DNA of 64,000 nucleotides from Corynebacterium glaucum (GCF_002287505.1 NZ_CP019688.1:1724674-1788673); one strand, 5' to 3'. Shown: positions 8,470-18,976, numbered from the stretch's first letter. A program made the numbers and translations. Notes: generated by a model not told the origin, from the letters alone.

Positions 8470-9729
8470 ATGCAATTGGCAGTGGGCGACTCCCTAGACA
8501 ACCGCTACGTGATCGATCGGCCGATCGCGCGCGGCGGCATGGCGACGGTGTACCGCTGCGTGGACACCCGACTTGGGCGCGAAGTTGCTGCCAAGGTCAT
8601 GCACGAACAATTCGTTCACGACCCAGTGTTTCGCGACCGCTTTCGCCGTGAAGCTCGGGCAATGGCACAGCTCTCCCACCCCAACTTGGTCAATGTCTAC
8701 GATTTCTCGGCGCAGGGTAATGCCATTTTCCTCATTATGGAGCTAATCACTGGAGGCACACTGCGCGAGCTTCTCGACGAGCGGGGGCCAATGCCTCCAC
8801 ACGCTGCAGCTTCAGTCATGCGGGGCATGCTCACCGGCCTCGCAGCTGCCCACGCCCGTGGGCTAATCCACCGCGACATCAAGCCGGATAATGTGCTGAT
8901 TAACGCAGATCACCGGGTAAAACTCGCCGATTTCGGTCTTGTGCGGGCGGCAGCTGAAGCCACGCATTCGACCGATCAGATCGTGGGCACGGTGAGCTAC
9001 CTGTCACCGGAGCAAGTTGACGGCTCCCCCATGACGCACGCTTCTGACGTTTACTCGGCGGGGATCGTACTCTTCGAATTGCTCACCGGACGCACCCCTT
9101 TCGCTGGAGACACACCCATTGCTCACGCGTACGCCCGGTTGCGCGGGGATGTCCCTCCCCCGTCAGCGTTTATTGCGGGCGTGCCAAAGCTTTTCGACGA
9201 GCTGGTTGCCACCGCGACCGCCCGGGCACCCGAAGACCGCTTCCGAGATGCGACGGAATTCCTCCACGCACTCGACGATGTCGCTGAAGCATTGCGCCTA
9301 CCCGCGTACACCGTGCCGGTGCCTACAAATTCCGCGGCGACCCGAGCCGCCGCGCACCCCACCAACGTCGACATGCGACCTTCGCCGGCACCGGAAGAAG
9401 GTCCGCAGCGTGCTCCCGCCGCGGCGAATGTAGCAGAGACCCGGGTGGCCACACCCCGCGCCAGCGAGGAACGCCTCTTCCCCGAAGGCCAAGCGCAGAT
9501 GCCGGCGCAAGCGCCGCCTGCTTATCACGCTCCCGCCCAGCAAATGCCGCCCGCCCAGCCCCCGGCACAACCGCAAAAGCCCCGCATCAACCCAGTGACG
9601 AACCGGGGTGGTGTGGGGTTAGCAGTGTTTGTTGTACTCGCCTTCGCCGTGATCGCTGCGGTGGCGATCGGCGGCTGGTGGTTCGGCTCTGGCAACTACG
9701 GCCAGGTGCCACCGCTTATCGCTGTGTAG
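8470..9729 (+). CDS. pknL: Serine/threonine protein kinase PknL, PASTA domains missing
   Basis: Receptor-type Hanks kinase. The kinase domain is complete: glycine-rich loop IARGGMATVYR, VAAKVM lysine, HRDIKPDNVL catalytic loop, ADFGLVR (DFG), GTVSYLSPEQ and SDVYSAGIVLFELLTGRTPF. A Pro/Ala/Gln-rich juxtamembrane linker follows (about residues 285-375), then one membrane span (GLAVFVVLAFAVIAAVAIGGWW). The extracellular part is only GSGNYGQVPPLIAV: it looks like the first strand of a PASTA repeat and then stops at TAG, 24 nt before the aroG stop. Corynebacterial PknL usually carries several PASTA repeats, so this gene appears truncated. CATACT lies 7 nt before the ATG at 8470; the frame is open from GTG at 8452. 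Confidence 0.88.
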   Translation: MQLAVGDSLDNRYVIDRPIARGGMATVYRCVDTRLGREVAAKVMHEQFVHDPVFRDRFRREARAMAQLSHPNLVNVYDFSAQGNAIFLIMELITGGTLRELLDERGPMPPHAAASVMRGMLTGLAAAHARGLIHRDIKPDNVLINADHRVKLADFGLVRAAAEATHSTDQIVGTVSYLSPEQVDGSPMTHASDVYSAGIVLFELLTGRTPFAGDTPIAHAYARLRGDVPPPSAFIAGVPKLFDELVATATARAPEDRFRDATEFLHALDDVAEALRLPAYTVPVPTNSAATRAAAHPTNVDMRPSPAPEEGPQRAPAAANVAETRVATPRASEERLFPEGQAQMPAQAPPAYHAPAQQMPPAQPPAQPQKPRINPVTNRGGVGLAVFVVLAFAVIAAVAIGGWWFGSGNYGQVPPLIAV

Positions 9730-9753
9730 CACGCAGCGGTGGTTTGAGAGCTC

Positions 9754-11160
<1,407 letters not shown>

Positions 11161-11172
11161 TCAGAAGGGCGT

Positions 11173-11706
11173 TCACCTATTGAAAGGGCGATCTCGCGAT
11201 ACGGACACCCGGCTCGAGGAGTCGAGAGGAAGAAACTCAGCGCAGGCACGGAATTTTCGACGATTGTGCCGTGCGTCTACCAACGCATCGTGGTTCCCTT
11301 CCGGCAACCTTGGCAGACGCGGACGCCCCGCCATGATCCAATACTGCTTTAGCTCGTTGGTGTAACGCGGCAGTTCTGCAGGCAGGCCTCGCATGTCGCC
11401 CCACAGCTGCGCCAGTACCACATGGTCATAAGCGCCAACCCACGCCCACAACTCCGGCTTATTGCCCGGGGCAGTGAGGAACTCGAATACCTCCGTGCGA
11501 ATCGTCGCAAGTGGCTTCCACGCAGCGCTCCCACGATCAGGGAGCTTGTCCAACACGTTGGCTTTGACCCAGTCGTTGGCGCGGTCCGGATCGAACTCGG
11601 AGGAAACTGCGTAGTACTCGCGGCCATCTTCGCCGACGATGCCAATCGAAACCAGCTCGATAGTGGCGCCGTCTTCGATGAACTCGGTGTCGTAGAAGAA
11701 CCGCAC
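11173..11706 (-). CDS. Rv2179c-like 3'-5' exoribonuclease (DEDDh fold)
   Basis: A 177-residue RNase T-type exonuclease resembling mycobacterial Rv2179c, which digests the 3' overhangs of double-stranded RNA and is annotated as polyadenylate-specific. The N-terminal MRFFYDTEFIEDG supplies the first Asp/Glu pair, GAYDHVVLAQLWG the second motif, and HDALVDARHN the third, with the general-base His and last Asp. It is the first gene of a tight minus-strand set with the small membrane protein gene (2-nt gap) and plsC, and lies 30 nt before aroG. Confidence 0.86.
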   Translation of the reverse strand: MRFFYDTEFIEDGATIELVSIGIVGEDGREYYAVSSEFDPDRANDWVKANVLDKLPDRGSAAWKPLATIRTEVFEFLTAPGNKPELWAWVGAYDHVVLAQLWGDMRGLPAELPRYTNELKQYWIMAGRPRLPRLPEGNHDALVDARHNRRKFRACAEFLPLDSSSRVSVSRDRPFNR

Positions 11707-11708
11707 GG

Positions 11709-11930
11709 CTACCGCTGCGTTTCTTCGCGGAGGTGCCGGATCTCTTCACGGGTGCTGGTCGTGGTCGTGTCTGCCGCTTTAGAGCGCCGCGGCCAGAACA
11801 TGATGACCGCAACAACTATCACCGCGACGGGAGCGACCACAGTCGGATAGAAATCCACACGCGTTGCAATGAGGTAAAGCACCACCGTGGCAATCACGAG
11901 GCCTACCCGGGTGAGAAGGTCTTTATCCAT
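11709..11930 (-). CDS. Small two-span membrane protein
   Basis: A 73-residue protein with two predicted membrane spans (LTRVGLVIATVVLYLIATRV and VVAPVAVIVVAVIMFWP) and a charged, Thr-rich cytoplasmic tail ending REEIRHLREETQR. No family assigned. It starts one base after the plsC stop codon and ends 2 nt before the exoribonuclease gene, so it is probably co-transcribed with both. Confidence 0.7.
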   Translation of the reverse strand: MDKDLLTRVGLVIATVVLYLIATRVDFYPTVVAPVAVIVVAVIMFWPRRSKAADTTTTSTREEIRHLREETQR

Positions 11931-12677
11931 TTATCGTTCCAGCGCTCCTCCCGGCTCGGTGCCCTCCGGGTACTCTCCCGTTTCCTCGAGTGTCTTTTTC
12001 ACCTCTGAGGCGTACGCGTCGACGTAGGGGTAGCCCGAAAGCCCAGAGAGTTCGTGCATGACATAGTCCGTAAATGGGCGAATGACCTCACGCGACTCGG
12101 GGTCATACCCGTTCTCGCGAGCCCACTCGTGCGGGTCGATTGGCTCGCTGATTTTGATGCGCACCTTCGCGGGGCGCGGAATTGAGGTGCCAATCGGATT
12201 CGCGTCACGAGTACCGATCATCGCAGTGAGAACTACCGGAGCCCCGGTGGCCATGGCGACCCGAGCGACACCGGTTCTGCCCTTGTAGATCCGGCCATCC
12301 GGCGAGCGGGTTCCCTCCGGGTAGATGCCGAACACGTCACCGTTGTCCAATACGCCACTAGCGGCGTCGAGCAGCGCCTGCCCCGCGTCTTTGCTGGTGC
12401 GATCCATGGGGATTTGGCCGACGGAGGTAAAGAAGAACTTCTGCACCCGCCCTTTCAGACCAGGGGTAGTGAAATACTCCTTTTTCGCCGGGAACTGGAT
12501 CTGCCGCGGCATCATGAGCGGCAGGTAGAACGAATCCATGACTGCCTGGTGGTTTGAAACTAGAATCACCGGGCCCTCTTCAGGCACGTGCTCAGCGCCT
12601 TCGATGGTGGGGCGGTTATAGACCCGCAATGGCGGCCCAAAGATCGCTTTGAAAAACGAGTACCACTTGTTTTGCAT
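11931..12677 (-). CDS. plsC: 1-acyl-sn-glycerol-3-phosphate acyltransferase
   Basis: A 248-residue membrane-associated acyltransferase (PlsC/AGPAT family) expected to convert lysophosphatidic acid to phosphatidic acid in phospholipid synthesis. The catalytic HX4D motif is in SNHQAVMDSF, the glycerolphosphate-binding motif in GIYPEGTRSPDG, plus AKKEYF and VGQIPMDR. A related acyltransferase lies at the same locus in M. tuberculosis (Rv2182c). It is followed directly by the small membrane protein gene and preceded by glk at a 14-nt distance, so the run pimB-glk-plsC appears to be one operon. Confidence 0.9.
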   Translation of the reverse strand: MQNKWYSFFKAIFGPPLRVYNRPTIEGAEHVPEEGPVILVSNHQAVMDSFYLPLMMPRQIQFPAKKEYFTTPGLKGRVQKFFFTSVGQIPMDRTSKDAGQALLDAASGVLDNGDVFGIYPEGTRSPDGRIYKGRTGVARVAMATGAPVVLTAMIGTRDANPIGTSIPRPAKVRIKISEPIDPHEWARENGYDPESREVIRPFTDYVMHELSGLSGYPYVDAYASEVKKTLEETGEYPEGTEPGGALER

Positions 12678-12691
12678 ATTTTGTACTCCCT

Positions 12692-13636
12692 TTAGGCATC
12701 GGCGCGGGCCAGATCAGCTACGCCGATCATACCTGCCTGCGGACCGAGCTCCGCTGCAAGCACCTGCGGCACCGGCCGGTAGCCGGCGCCGACCATGTTG
12801 GCTGCCATTTCCGCACGCGCCTCGTCGAGGAACAGGTCTGCATCTGCGCTGACTCCCCCACCCACAACGATGCAGGCGGGATCAAGCACATCGGCAACAA
12901 TGGACAATCCGCGCCCGAGCCAGGTTCTGAAGCTTTCCAGCGCCGCAAGCCCCAGTGCGTCGCCGCCGCGCGCCGCTGCCATCACATCGTGGCCATTCGC
13001 CCGCTTATCGACGACCTTGCGGTACAAAGCGCAATCCTCGTAATTGCCCTGCGTCGCCTTCTCCAGCGCACAGTCCACCAGCGACGTGCCGGAGGCGTAG
13101 CGTTCGAGACAGCCCTTCTTTCCGCACGAGCACACACGGCCACCTGGTACCACCGTGATGTGACCGAATTCGGGCGCGGTACCGAAAGAGCCACGGTAGA
13201 TCTCACCGCGATCCACCAACGTAGCGCCAATGCCCGTGCCGACGGCGAAGAACACCCACGTCTCCGCGTCCTGCGCTGCCCCGAAGCGGTATTCGCCCCA
13301 GGCGGCGGCGTTCGCGTCGTGCTCTAGCCGCACCGGAAGCCCGATCGCAGCCTCCAGCTCGCGGCGTACCGGCCGATCAGCGCGCCACGGAAGGTGCGGC
13401 GCAAATCGCACGATTTCGCACTCTGGGTCGAGAAACCCCGCAATCGCCATACCCACGGCCGAGATGTCGAATTCATCCCGCAGATCCGCGACCAAGTCGA
13501 CAATGGTCTGCTCAAGCTCAGCATCCACGTGCGGGGTCTCGGTGGAGCGCACTGCCAGCACGTTGCCGTGGGCATCTACCACGCCGGCGCGAGTGTTCGT
13601 CCCGCCGATATCGAAGCCGATGGTATGAGAAGCCAT
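12692..13636 (-). CDS. glk: Glucokinase (ROK family)
   Basis: A 314-residue ROK-family sugar kinase; the ortholog at this locus in C. glutamicum is the ATP-dependent glucokinase Glk. Features: N-terminal phosphate-binding loop GFDIGGTNTRAGVV, catalytic Asp in RLEHDANAAAWGEY, GTGIGATLV, the ROK signature EFGHITVVPGG, and the zinc-binding CSCGKKGCLE. The sugar is inferred from synteny. It lies 2 nt after pimB (minus-strand order) and before plsC. One copy of CGTCGATAAGC lies inside the gene at 13003-13013 (as VDK codons). Confidence 0.92.
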   Translation of the reverse strand: MASHTIGFDIGGTNTRAGVVDAHGNVLAVRSTETPHVDAELEQTIVDLVADLRDEFDISAVGMAIAGFLDPECEIVRFAPHLPWRADRPVRRELEAAIGLPVRLEHDANAAAWGEYRFGAAQDAETWVFFAVGTGIGATLVDRGEIYRGSFGTAPEFGHITVVPGGRVCSCGKKGCLERYASGTSLVDCALEKATQGNYEDCALYRKVVDKRANGHDVMAAARGGDALGLAALESFRTWLGRGLSIVADVLDPACIVVGGGVSADADLFLDEARAEMAANMVGAGYRPVPQVLAAELGPQAGMIGVADLARADA

Positions 13637-13638
13637 AA

Positions 13639-14793
13639 CTAGCTATCGTAGACCGCCGGCGTTTCGCCTCGGAGCACTTCCACCAGCCTGTCCCCTAGCA
13701 CCTTCCATGAGTACGCCTGCGACACGTGGCACCTGCCGGCTTGGCCCATGCGGGCGGCCAAGGGGGCGTCGATAAGCAATAAGCTCAGCTTGTCGACGAG
13801 CTCTTGGATGCTGTGACCGTCGACGACGAAACCTGTGTCTTTTGTGACCGTTTCGGGTGCGCCGCCGGAGTCGCCGGCGATGACCGGGATGGCGCAAGCT
13901 TGCGCTTCGAGGTAGACGATGCCCAGGCCTTCGATGTCGAGACCTGCTTTGCGAGTGCGGGCGGGCATGGCGAACACATCCGCGGCTGCGACGATGTCGC
14001 GCAGTCGTTCGCGCGAGACGGCACCGGTGAACGTGACACCCTCGACGTCGCGCGCGAGTCGCTTCAGCTTGTGACGGAACGGGCCGTCGCCGACGATGAT
14101 GAGCTGGGTGCCCGGGACGCGCTCGCGGACAGCTGGGATAGCGCGGATGAGCTGATCCTGGCCCTTGCGGGCGACCAGGCGTGAGCTGCAGACAACTAGT
14201 GGAGACTCGCCAACGCCGAGAGATTCTCGGGTGGCGCGGCGCTCGACTGGTTCCGCGGGGCGGAAGAATTCCGTATCCACGCCCGACGGCAGGGGGACGA
14301 AGTCGGGGTCTCGTCCAAAGGCGTCCTTGAGACGTCCGAGCGTGAAGTTGGAAATGTAAGTGATGGTGTCAGCGTGCTCGCCGATGCGCTGCAATGAGCG
14401 GCGTGCACCCGGCACGAGCGACCAGCCGACCTCGTGGCCGTGCGTGGAGGCGACAACCCGTGCTGCGCCTGCGCGCTTCGCGGCCGCCCCCATCGCTGCG
14501 AACGGGGCGGCAGCACCGAACCAAACTGTGTCGATGTTGTGCGCGCGAATCAACTCTTGCATCTTTCGCGTCACCCGGACAGTCGGCAGCAAAAAGTAAT
14601 GGGGCCAGCGCACGACCGTGTATTCGCGGGCCGCATCCCAGGCAGCAGCCTCCTCTTTGTTCGGAGTCGGTGCGAAAACGAAGACGGACTCCGGCCCCTC
14701 ACGCCGCACGATCTCGTCGACAAAATCGCGGACGTAGGACTGAATCCCCCCGATGGCCGGAGGGAAATCATTGGTAACAATAAGCACGCGCAT
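13639..14793 (-). CDS. pimB: GDP-mannose-dependent alpha-mannosyltransferase PimB'
   Basis: GT4-family glycosyltransferase of about 384 residues that, in C. glutamicum, adds the second mannose to phosphatidylinositol monomannoside on the way to PIM2, lipomannan and lipoarabinomannan. N-terminal MRVLIVTNDFPPAIGGIQSYV is the acceptor-binding GGxxxxV region; the C-terminal domain has VVCSSRLVARKGQD, IIVGDGPFRHKL and the EX7E motif EGLGIVYLEAQA. The frame is open 50 codons upstream, but the ATG at 14793 is the start of the conserved fold; it lies 13 nt after the NlpC stop. Confidence 0.9.
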   Translation of the reverse strand: MRVLIVTNDFPPAIGGIQSYVRDFVDEIVRREGPESVFVFAPTPNKEEAAAWDAAREYTVVRWPHYFLLPTVRVTRKMQELIRAHNIDTVWFGAAAPFAAMGAAAKRAGAARVVASTHGHEVGWSLVPGARRSLQRIGEHADTITYISNFTLGRLKDAFGRDPDFVPLPSGVDTEFFRPAEPVERRATRESLGVGESPLVVCSSRLVARKGQDQLIRAIPAVRERVPGTQLIIVGDGPFRHKLKRLARDVEGVTFTGAVSRERLRDIVAAADVFAMPARTRKAGLDIEGLGIVYLEAQACAIPVIAGDSGGAPETVTKDTGFVVDGHSIQELVDKLSLLLIDAPLAARMGQAGRCHVSQAYSWKVLGDRLVEVLRGETPAVYDS

Positions 14794-14806
14794 AGCGCGA
14801 CAGAGT

Positions 14807-15835
14807 CTAGTACCGAACCGCCCCGCTGATTGGCATCGAGTCGTACGCGACCACCTGAACTGGGATGCCGTAATCCGAAGCGTGGACCACCATGCCATCA
14901 CCGATATACATGCCGACGTGCGTGGTTCCCGGGTAGTAGCCAATGATGTCGCCGGGCTGAAGCTGACTCAACGGCACCGGCGTGCCTCCGGCAAGCTGCG
15001 CCTGGGATGTGCGCGGAATCGACTTTCCGTTCTGTGCGTAAGCGAAGACCATCAACCCCGAACAGTCGAACGCGTTTGGTCCAGTTGCACCCCAACCATA
15101 GGGCTTACCCACCTGAGCCATTGCCGAGGACACCACACCCGAGCCAGCCCCCGGAATATTGATGCCATAAGGGTCAATCGGATTGTCCTTGTTGATCCAG
15201 CGCTGCATGCCCTCAGGGCTCAGGGCATCCACCTGTGCTTCTAGGTCGCTTACCTGGGACTCCAGGTCCTTGCGCTCTCGTTCAAGCTTGCCGCGCTTCG
15301 CTTTGAGATCGTCTCGGGTCTTCTGCGCCTCGGTAACGGCCGCCACCGCTGCGTCGTTCCGCTCCGTCGCGCTGCGGCTAGCCTTGTCCAACCCCTGCAG
15401 TGTGCGCTCCGCATTGCGTGACAGCGTGCTCAGGAATGCAGCTCGGTCAATCGCGGCCTGCGGGCTGCCTGACTCGAGTGTGGTGAGGAGACGCTCATTG
15501 TTGGTGTTGCGGTAGCGCGATTGCGCGATGCCGTTGAGATTCTGCTGGAAGCCGACACGCTCACCGTTTGCGCGGTCTGCCGCACCACGGGCTACCTCCG
15601 CCTCGCGCGACAGCTGCGTAACGCGGCCCTCGGCCGCGGCGATCTCATCTTCGAGACCTTTGATCTCCTCAGCCTTCGCGGAAACCTCGTGGGAGACATT
15701 CTCAAGCTTGTCAATCAGCTCATCCACGTCGTCGGCGCCGGCAACTGGTGCCACCACGGAGGAAAGCACTGCGCCGAACGTTGTTGCCGCAACCGCACGT
15801 CCGACTCCGACCTGACGCTTTGAGTGCTTACCCAC
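14807..15835 (-). CDS. Secreted NlpC/P60 peptidoglycan endopeptidase with N-terminal coiled coil
   Basis: A 342-residue secreted cell-wall hydrolase: signal peptide (RAVAATTFGAVLSSVVAPVAGADD), a long coiled-coil (about residues 36-215) and a C-terminal NlpC/P60 domain with the catalytic triad: Cys in NAFDCSGLMVFAY, His in TTHVGMYIGDG and a second His in MVVHAS. Its architecture is that of corynebacterial Cg2402 and mycobacterial RipA-type DAP endopeptidases, which split daughter cells. The coiled coil is expected to bind a regulator. A terminator separates it from the upstream NlpC gene, so it probably has its own promoter. Confidence 0.9.
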   Translation of the reverse strand: MGKHSKRQVGVGRAVAATTFGAVLSSVVAPVAGADDVDELIDKLENVSHEVSAKAEEIKGLEDEIAAAEGRVTQLSREAEVARGAADRANGERVGFQQNLNGIAQSRYRNTNNERLLTTLESGSPQAAIDRAAFLSTLSRNAERTLQGLDKASRSATERNDAAVAAVTEAQKTRDDLKAKRGKLERERKDLESQVSDLEAQVDALSPEGMQRWINKDNPIDPYGINIPGAGSGVVSSAMAQVGKPYGWGATGPNAFDCSGLMVFAYAQNGKSIPRTSQAQLAGGTPVPLSQLQPGDIIGYYPGTTHVGMYIGDGMVVHASDYGIPVQVVAYDSMPISGAVRY

Positions 15836-15961
15836 TTGTAATTCCTCCTGATGTTTCCAAAACCGCTATCACTATAACCCCCGGAATTCGGCGGTCAAAG
15901 GACTATTGGTCTAGGCGGGAAATGTTGTGACTCGAGTGAACCTAAGATGCCGCTGAACACG

Positions 15962-15998
15962 CAAAACCCCCGCACCAGGGTGGCTGGGCGGGGGTAGA
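15962..15998 (-). terminator. Terminator between the two NlpC genes
   Basis: Stem ACCCCCGC/GCGGGGGT with an inner CCA/TGG pairing, followed by TTTT on the minus strand. It lies 12 nt after the stop of the upstream NlpC gene. Confidence 0.8.
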
Positions 15999-16009
15999 CT
16001 GCGCCAATT

Positions 16010-16771
16010 TTAGAAGCGCACCACGGAGTGGATCGGCATGTAGTTCAACGGTCGTTCGCCAACCGGAATGCCGGAGTTCAGCGCGTCGATCATCATGCCG
16101 TCGCCAGCATAGATTGCAACGTGGGATGCACCGCCGTAGTACACGACGATGTCACCTGGCTGGATCTGATCGAGCGGGATGTTCTGGCCTGCAGATGCCT
16201 GCGCCTGGGAGGTGCGCGGGATGGAGATGCCCGCCTGGGAGTACACCCAAGAAGTGAAACCGGAGCAGTCGAACGCATTCGGGCCGGCAGCGCCGTAGAC
16301 GTACGGTGCACCCACCTTGCTGCGCGCGATGTCCACGATCTGCTGACCCTTGGAAGTCTCGACGACCGGGGCTTCCTCAACGATCTCTTCAACCGGCTCG
16401 GCGGGAGCTACGTACTGCTCAGCGGCAGCCACCTGCTCGGTGTACCGAACCTCCAGGTTGTCGAGGTACGCGCTGAAGCCCTGCAGGTTCTTAACGCCCG
16501 GAACAGCCTTCGCTGCCTTAACGGCTGCCAGGACATCGGCGTCAGCGTCGACACCCTCCAGCGACGGGATCCACTGTTCAATACCCGGAATAGCTGCGAT
16601 TCCGGGGACGTTCTCGATGCCAGGAACTTCAACGGCAACCGGGGTGTTCGGAATACGTACCTCGGCCGCCTCGGCGGTCGGGACCATCAACGTTGCACCT
16701 GCAACAGCTGCAGTTGCAGCTGCCACGGTGCGTGCCACGGTGCTGGTCTCCTGGCGACGGTGCTTAGCCAC
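16010..16771 (-). CDS. Secreted NlpC/P60 family hydrolase under a c-di-AMP riboswitch
   Basis: About 253 residues: signal peptide (VARTVAAATAAVAGATLMVPTAEA), a linker with short repeats (VEVPGIENVPGIAAIPGIEQW), an Ala/Glu-rich spacer and a C-terminal NlpC/P60 domain. The catalytic Cys is in NAFDCSGFTSWVY and the His in ASHVAIYAGDG; the third position, His in the neighbouring paralogue (MVVHAS), is Asp here (MMIDAL). The GTG at 16771 (VAKHRRQE) with GGAGAA 10 nt upstream is the likely start; the frame is open 9 codons further. It corresponds to C. glutamicum Cg2401 by synteny. A ydaO-type riboswitch lies in its leader. Confidence 0.9.
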   Translation of the reverse strand: MAKHRRQETSTVARTVAAATAAVAGATLMVPTAEAAEVRIPNTPVAVEVPGIENVPGIAAIPGIEQWIPSLEGVDADADVLAAVKAAKAVPGVKNLQGFSAYLDNLEVRYTEQVAAAEQYVAPAEPVEEIVEEAPVVETSKGQQIVDIARSKVGAPYVYGAAGPNAFDCSGFTSWVYSQAGISIPRTSQAQASAGQNIPLDQIQPGDIVVYYGGASHVAIYAGDGMMIDALNSGIPVGERPLNYMPIHSVVRF

Positions 16772-16790
16772 GAAAAGTGTTCTCCATATC

Positions 16791-16974
16791 CTTCTCAATC
16801 GCCTACCGGGTTAGCTGACGGGTGGGGCTTGAGAATCAGCCCTGGCGCGCTCCGCGACAAGTAAAGCTGTCGTCCCTCACGGCCATTTACCCCAGGGGCG
16901 AAACTCCTTGGTTTCAGTTGGGCCCCCGGCTCCCGTTCCTGCGTGCTCATTGGGGGCACGCGGTGTCCGAGAAG
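16791..16974 (-). ncRNA. c-di-AMP riboswitch (ydaO-yuaA type) upstream of NlpC/P60 gene
   Basis: The leader on the minus strand carries the conserved ydaO elements in order: a purine-rich GGAACGGG...GGGGGCCCAAC segment (about 16952-16915), CCCCTGGGGTAAATGGCC (about 16899-16882), and the near-universal 3' segment CCGTCAGCTAACCCGGTAGG (16822-16803). CTTCTC at the 5' side (16974-16969) can pair with GAGAAG at the 3' side (16796-16791) as the closing P1 helix. In actinobacteria this class sits upstream of cell-wall hydrolase genes and turns them down when c-di-AMP is high. Ends are approximate. Confidence 0.87.
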
Positions 16975-17150
16975 CGGCGTATATGTTGTGTCTTCGTACC
17001 TTGCGTCAACGGTCGTTATCGCAATGTCTCGAACAGATTACGAAACGGCAAAGACGATGTCTACCCACTCGGCCGTTATCGATCCGTTATTTTTTCAAAC
17101 TCCCCCAATCTGGGGTTACCTTAGCGCTGCCAATTCTTTGGCGCACGAAC

Positions 17151-17161
17151 CGTCGATAAGC
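17151..17161 (+). repeat. Intergenic copy of the 11-mer CGTCGATAAGC
   Basis: One of ten exact copies in the window (see findings). It lies in the roughly 560-nt gap between the NlpC and qcrB genes. Apart from the riboswitch, this motif and the qcrB terminator, I see no gene in that gap. Confidence 0.6.
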
Positions 17162-17294
17162 GAGGAACCGGTTTGTGAACTGGGCTTTCTCTCCAAGCCC
17201 TTCGGACCTGACCACGAGCGGGCCTGCACTCCCCCCGGAGCTATAGTGACCTTGCTCTCACAGAGGATTTTACCCGCTCGTAACAAAGAGATAA

Positions 17295-17320
17295 GGCCCC
17301 TTCCGCATTGGGAAAGGGCC
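17295..17320 (-). terminator. Probable terminator of qcrCAB
   Basis: Hairpin GGCCCCTTCC/GGGAAAGGGCC with one mismatch, 16 nt after the qcrB stop codon. The T-run on the minus strand is short, so this is a weaker candidate. Confidence 0.55.
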
Positions 17321-17335
17321 ATATCAATGACGGGA

Positions 17336-18976
17336 TTAGCTGCGTGGCTTACCGTCGCTGTAGGTCGCGTCGCGGTCGGTGACGTTCTTCGTCTCCTCGA
17401 GCTGACGCATGGTCTCGACCTCCTCGTGGTGGTATTCGTCCGCCGCGTCTCGAACGCGCTCGGTGACGGCAATGTCGGCCGGGCTGAATGCACCAACAGT
17501 TTCCGCGTCGGCAAAACCGAGCTGGTTCATCTGCTTCGGCACGCGGGCACCGCCGTACTCGAGCGGGATCGGGTGTCCGTGCTCGTCCACCGGGCCCAGC
17601 GGCTGGTGGATTTCGACGAACGCGCCGTTCGGCAGCTTCTTGATCACGCCGGTCTCGATACCGTGCTCCAGCACCTCGCGGTCAGAGCGCTGCAAACCAA
17701 CGCAGATGCGGTAGGTGATGAAGTACGCCAGCGGCGGCAGGACGACCAGGCCGATACGGCCAACCCAGGTCATCGCGTTCAGCGAGATCTGGAAGAAGTG
17801 AGCCACGTGGTCGTTTCCGCCAGAAATCGTAAGCAGCAAGAAGAACACGATGCCCATGACGCCGAGTCCGGTGCGAGCGGGTACGTCGCGCGGACGCTGC
17901 AGAAGGTTGTGGTGCGCACGATCGCCGGTGGCGGCAGCCTCGATGAAAGGGTAGGAGATCAAGAGGATCACCATAACGCCACACATCAGGGCCACCCAGA
18001 AGGCGCCCGGGATCGTGTAGTTGCCCAAGTAGAGCTCCCATGCCGGCATCACACGGGCGGCACCATCCGTCCAGAGCATGTAGACGTCAGGCTGTGAACC
18101 TGCGGACACCTGGGATGGGTTGTACGGACCGAGGTTCCAGATCGCGTTGATGGTGGTCAGACCAGCCATGCCGGCGAGGACACCAAAGACGATCATCATG
18201 AAGCCGACGGCTTTCACGGCGAACACCGGGAGAATGCGGATACCGATCACGTTGTTCTCGGTGCGCCCCGGGCCAGGGAACTGGGTGTGCTTCTGGAACC
18301 AGACGAGCAGCAGGTGCGCTGCGATCAGGGCGAGAATGATGCCCGGAAGCACCAGCACGTGGAGGATGTAGAAGCGGTCCAGCATCAGATCCGACGGGAA
18401 GTCGCCGCCGAAGATCGCCCAGTGGATCCAGGTACCGATGATCGGCACTGACAGGATGATCGCGGACATGATTCGCAGGCCGACGCCGGAGAGCAGGTCA
18501 TCCGGCAGCGAGTAGCCCATGAAGCCCTCGATCATGCCCAGCAGGATCAGGGTCACACCGATCACCCAGTTCGCCTCACGCGGGCGACGGAACGCACCGG
18601 TGAAGAAGATGCGCAGCATGTGGGCGAACATCGCCATCATGAACATCAGCGCAGCCCAGTGGTGCATCTGGCGGACGAATAGACCACCACGGACATCGAA
18701 GGAGATGTCCAACGCCGTGGCGTACGCACGCGACATCTCTACACCGTTGAGCGGGAGGTACGCGCCGTCGTAAATCACCTTGGTGATCGACGGGTCGAAG
18801 AACAAGGCCAGGTAGACACCGGTCAGAAGAAGGATGATGAAGCTGTAGAGCGCCATCTCGCCGAGCATGAAGGACCAGTGGCTCGGGAAAACCTTGTTCA
18901 GTTGCGGCCGGAGAACACCGGCAATCGTGTATCGCGAATCAACGTTATCCGCGGCTTTAGCGAGTTTCGTGCTCAT
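17336..18976 (-). CDS. qcrB: Cytochrome bc1 complex cytochrome b subunit
   Basis: A 546-residue actinobacterial cytochrome b, the quinone-oxidising membrane core of complex III. The N-terminal four-helix heme domain carries the b-heme His ligands ([19 protein letters not shown] and IHWAIF...ILHVLVLPG), [14 protein letters not shown] corresponds to the Qo-site region, and [10 protein letters not shown] lies between helices. A long charged C-terminal tail (about residues 415-546) is typical of Corynebacterium and Mycobacterium QcrB. The start ATG overlaps the qcrA stop (TAATG). In this group the complex joins cytochrome aa3 oxidase as a bc1-aa3 supercomplex. Confidence 0.96.
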   Translation of the reverse strand: MSTKLAKAADNVDSRYTIAGVLRPQLNKVFPSHWSFMLGEMALYSFIILLLTGVYLALFFDPSITKVIYDGAYLPLNGVEMSRAYATALDISFDVRGGLFVRQMHHWAALMFMMAMFAHMLRIFFTGAFRRPREANWVIGVTLILLGMIEGFMGYSLPDDLLSGVGLRIMSAIILSVPIIGTWIHWAIFGGDFPSDLMLDRFYILHVLVLPGIILALIAAHLLLVWFQKHTQFPGPGRTENNVIGIRILPVFAVKAVGFMMIVFGVLAGMAGLTTINAIWNLGPYNPSQVSAGSQPDVYMLWTDGAARVMPAWELYLGNYTIPGAFWVALMCGVMVILLISYPFIEAAATGDRAHHNLLQRPRDVPARTGLGVMGIVFFLLLTISGGNDHVAHFFQISLNAMTWVGRIGLVVLPPLAYFITYRICVGLQRSDREVLEHGIETGVIKKLPNGAFVEIHQPLGPVDEHGHPIPLEYGGARVPKQMNQLGFADAETVGAFSPADIAVTERVRDAADEYHHEEVETMRQLEETKNVTDRDATYSDGKPRS

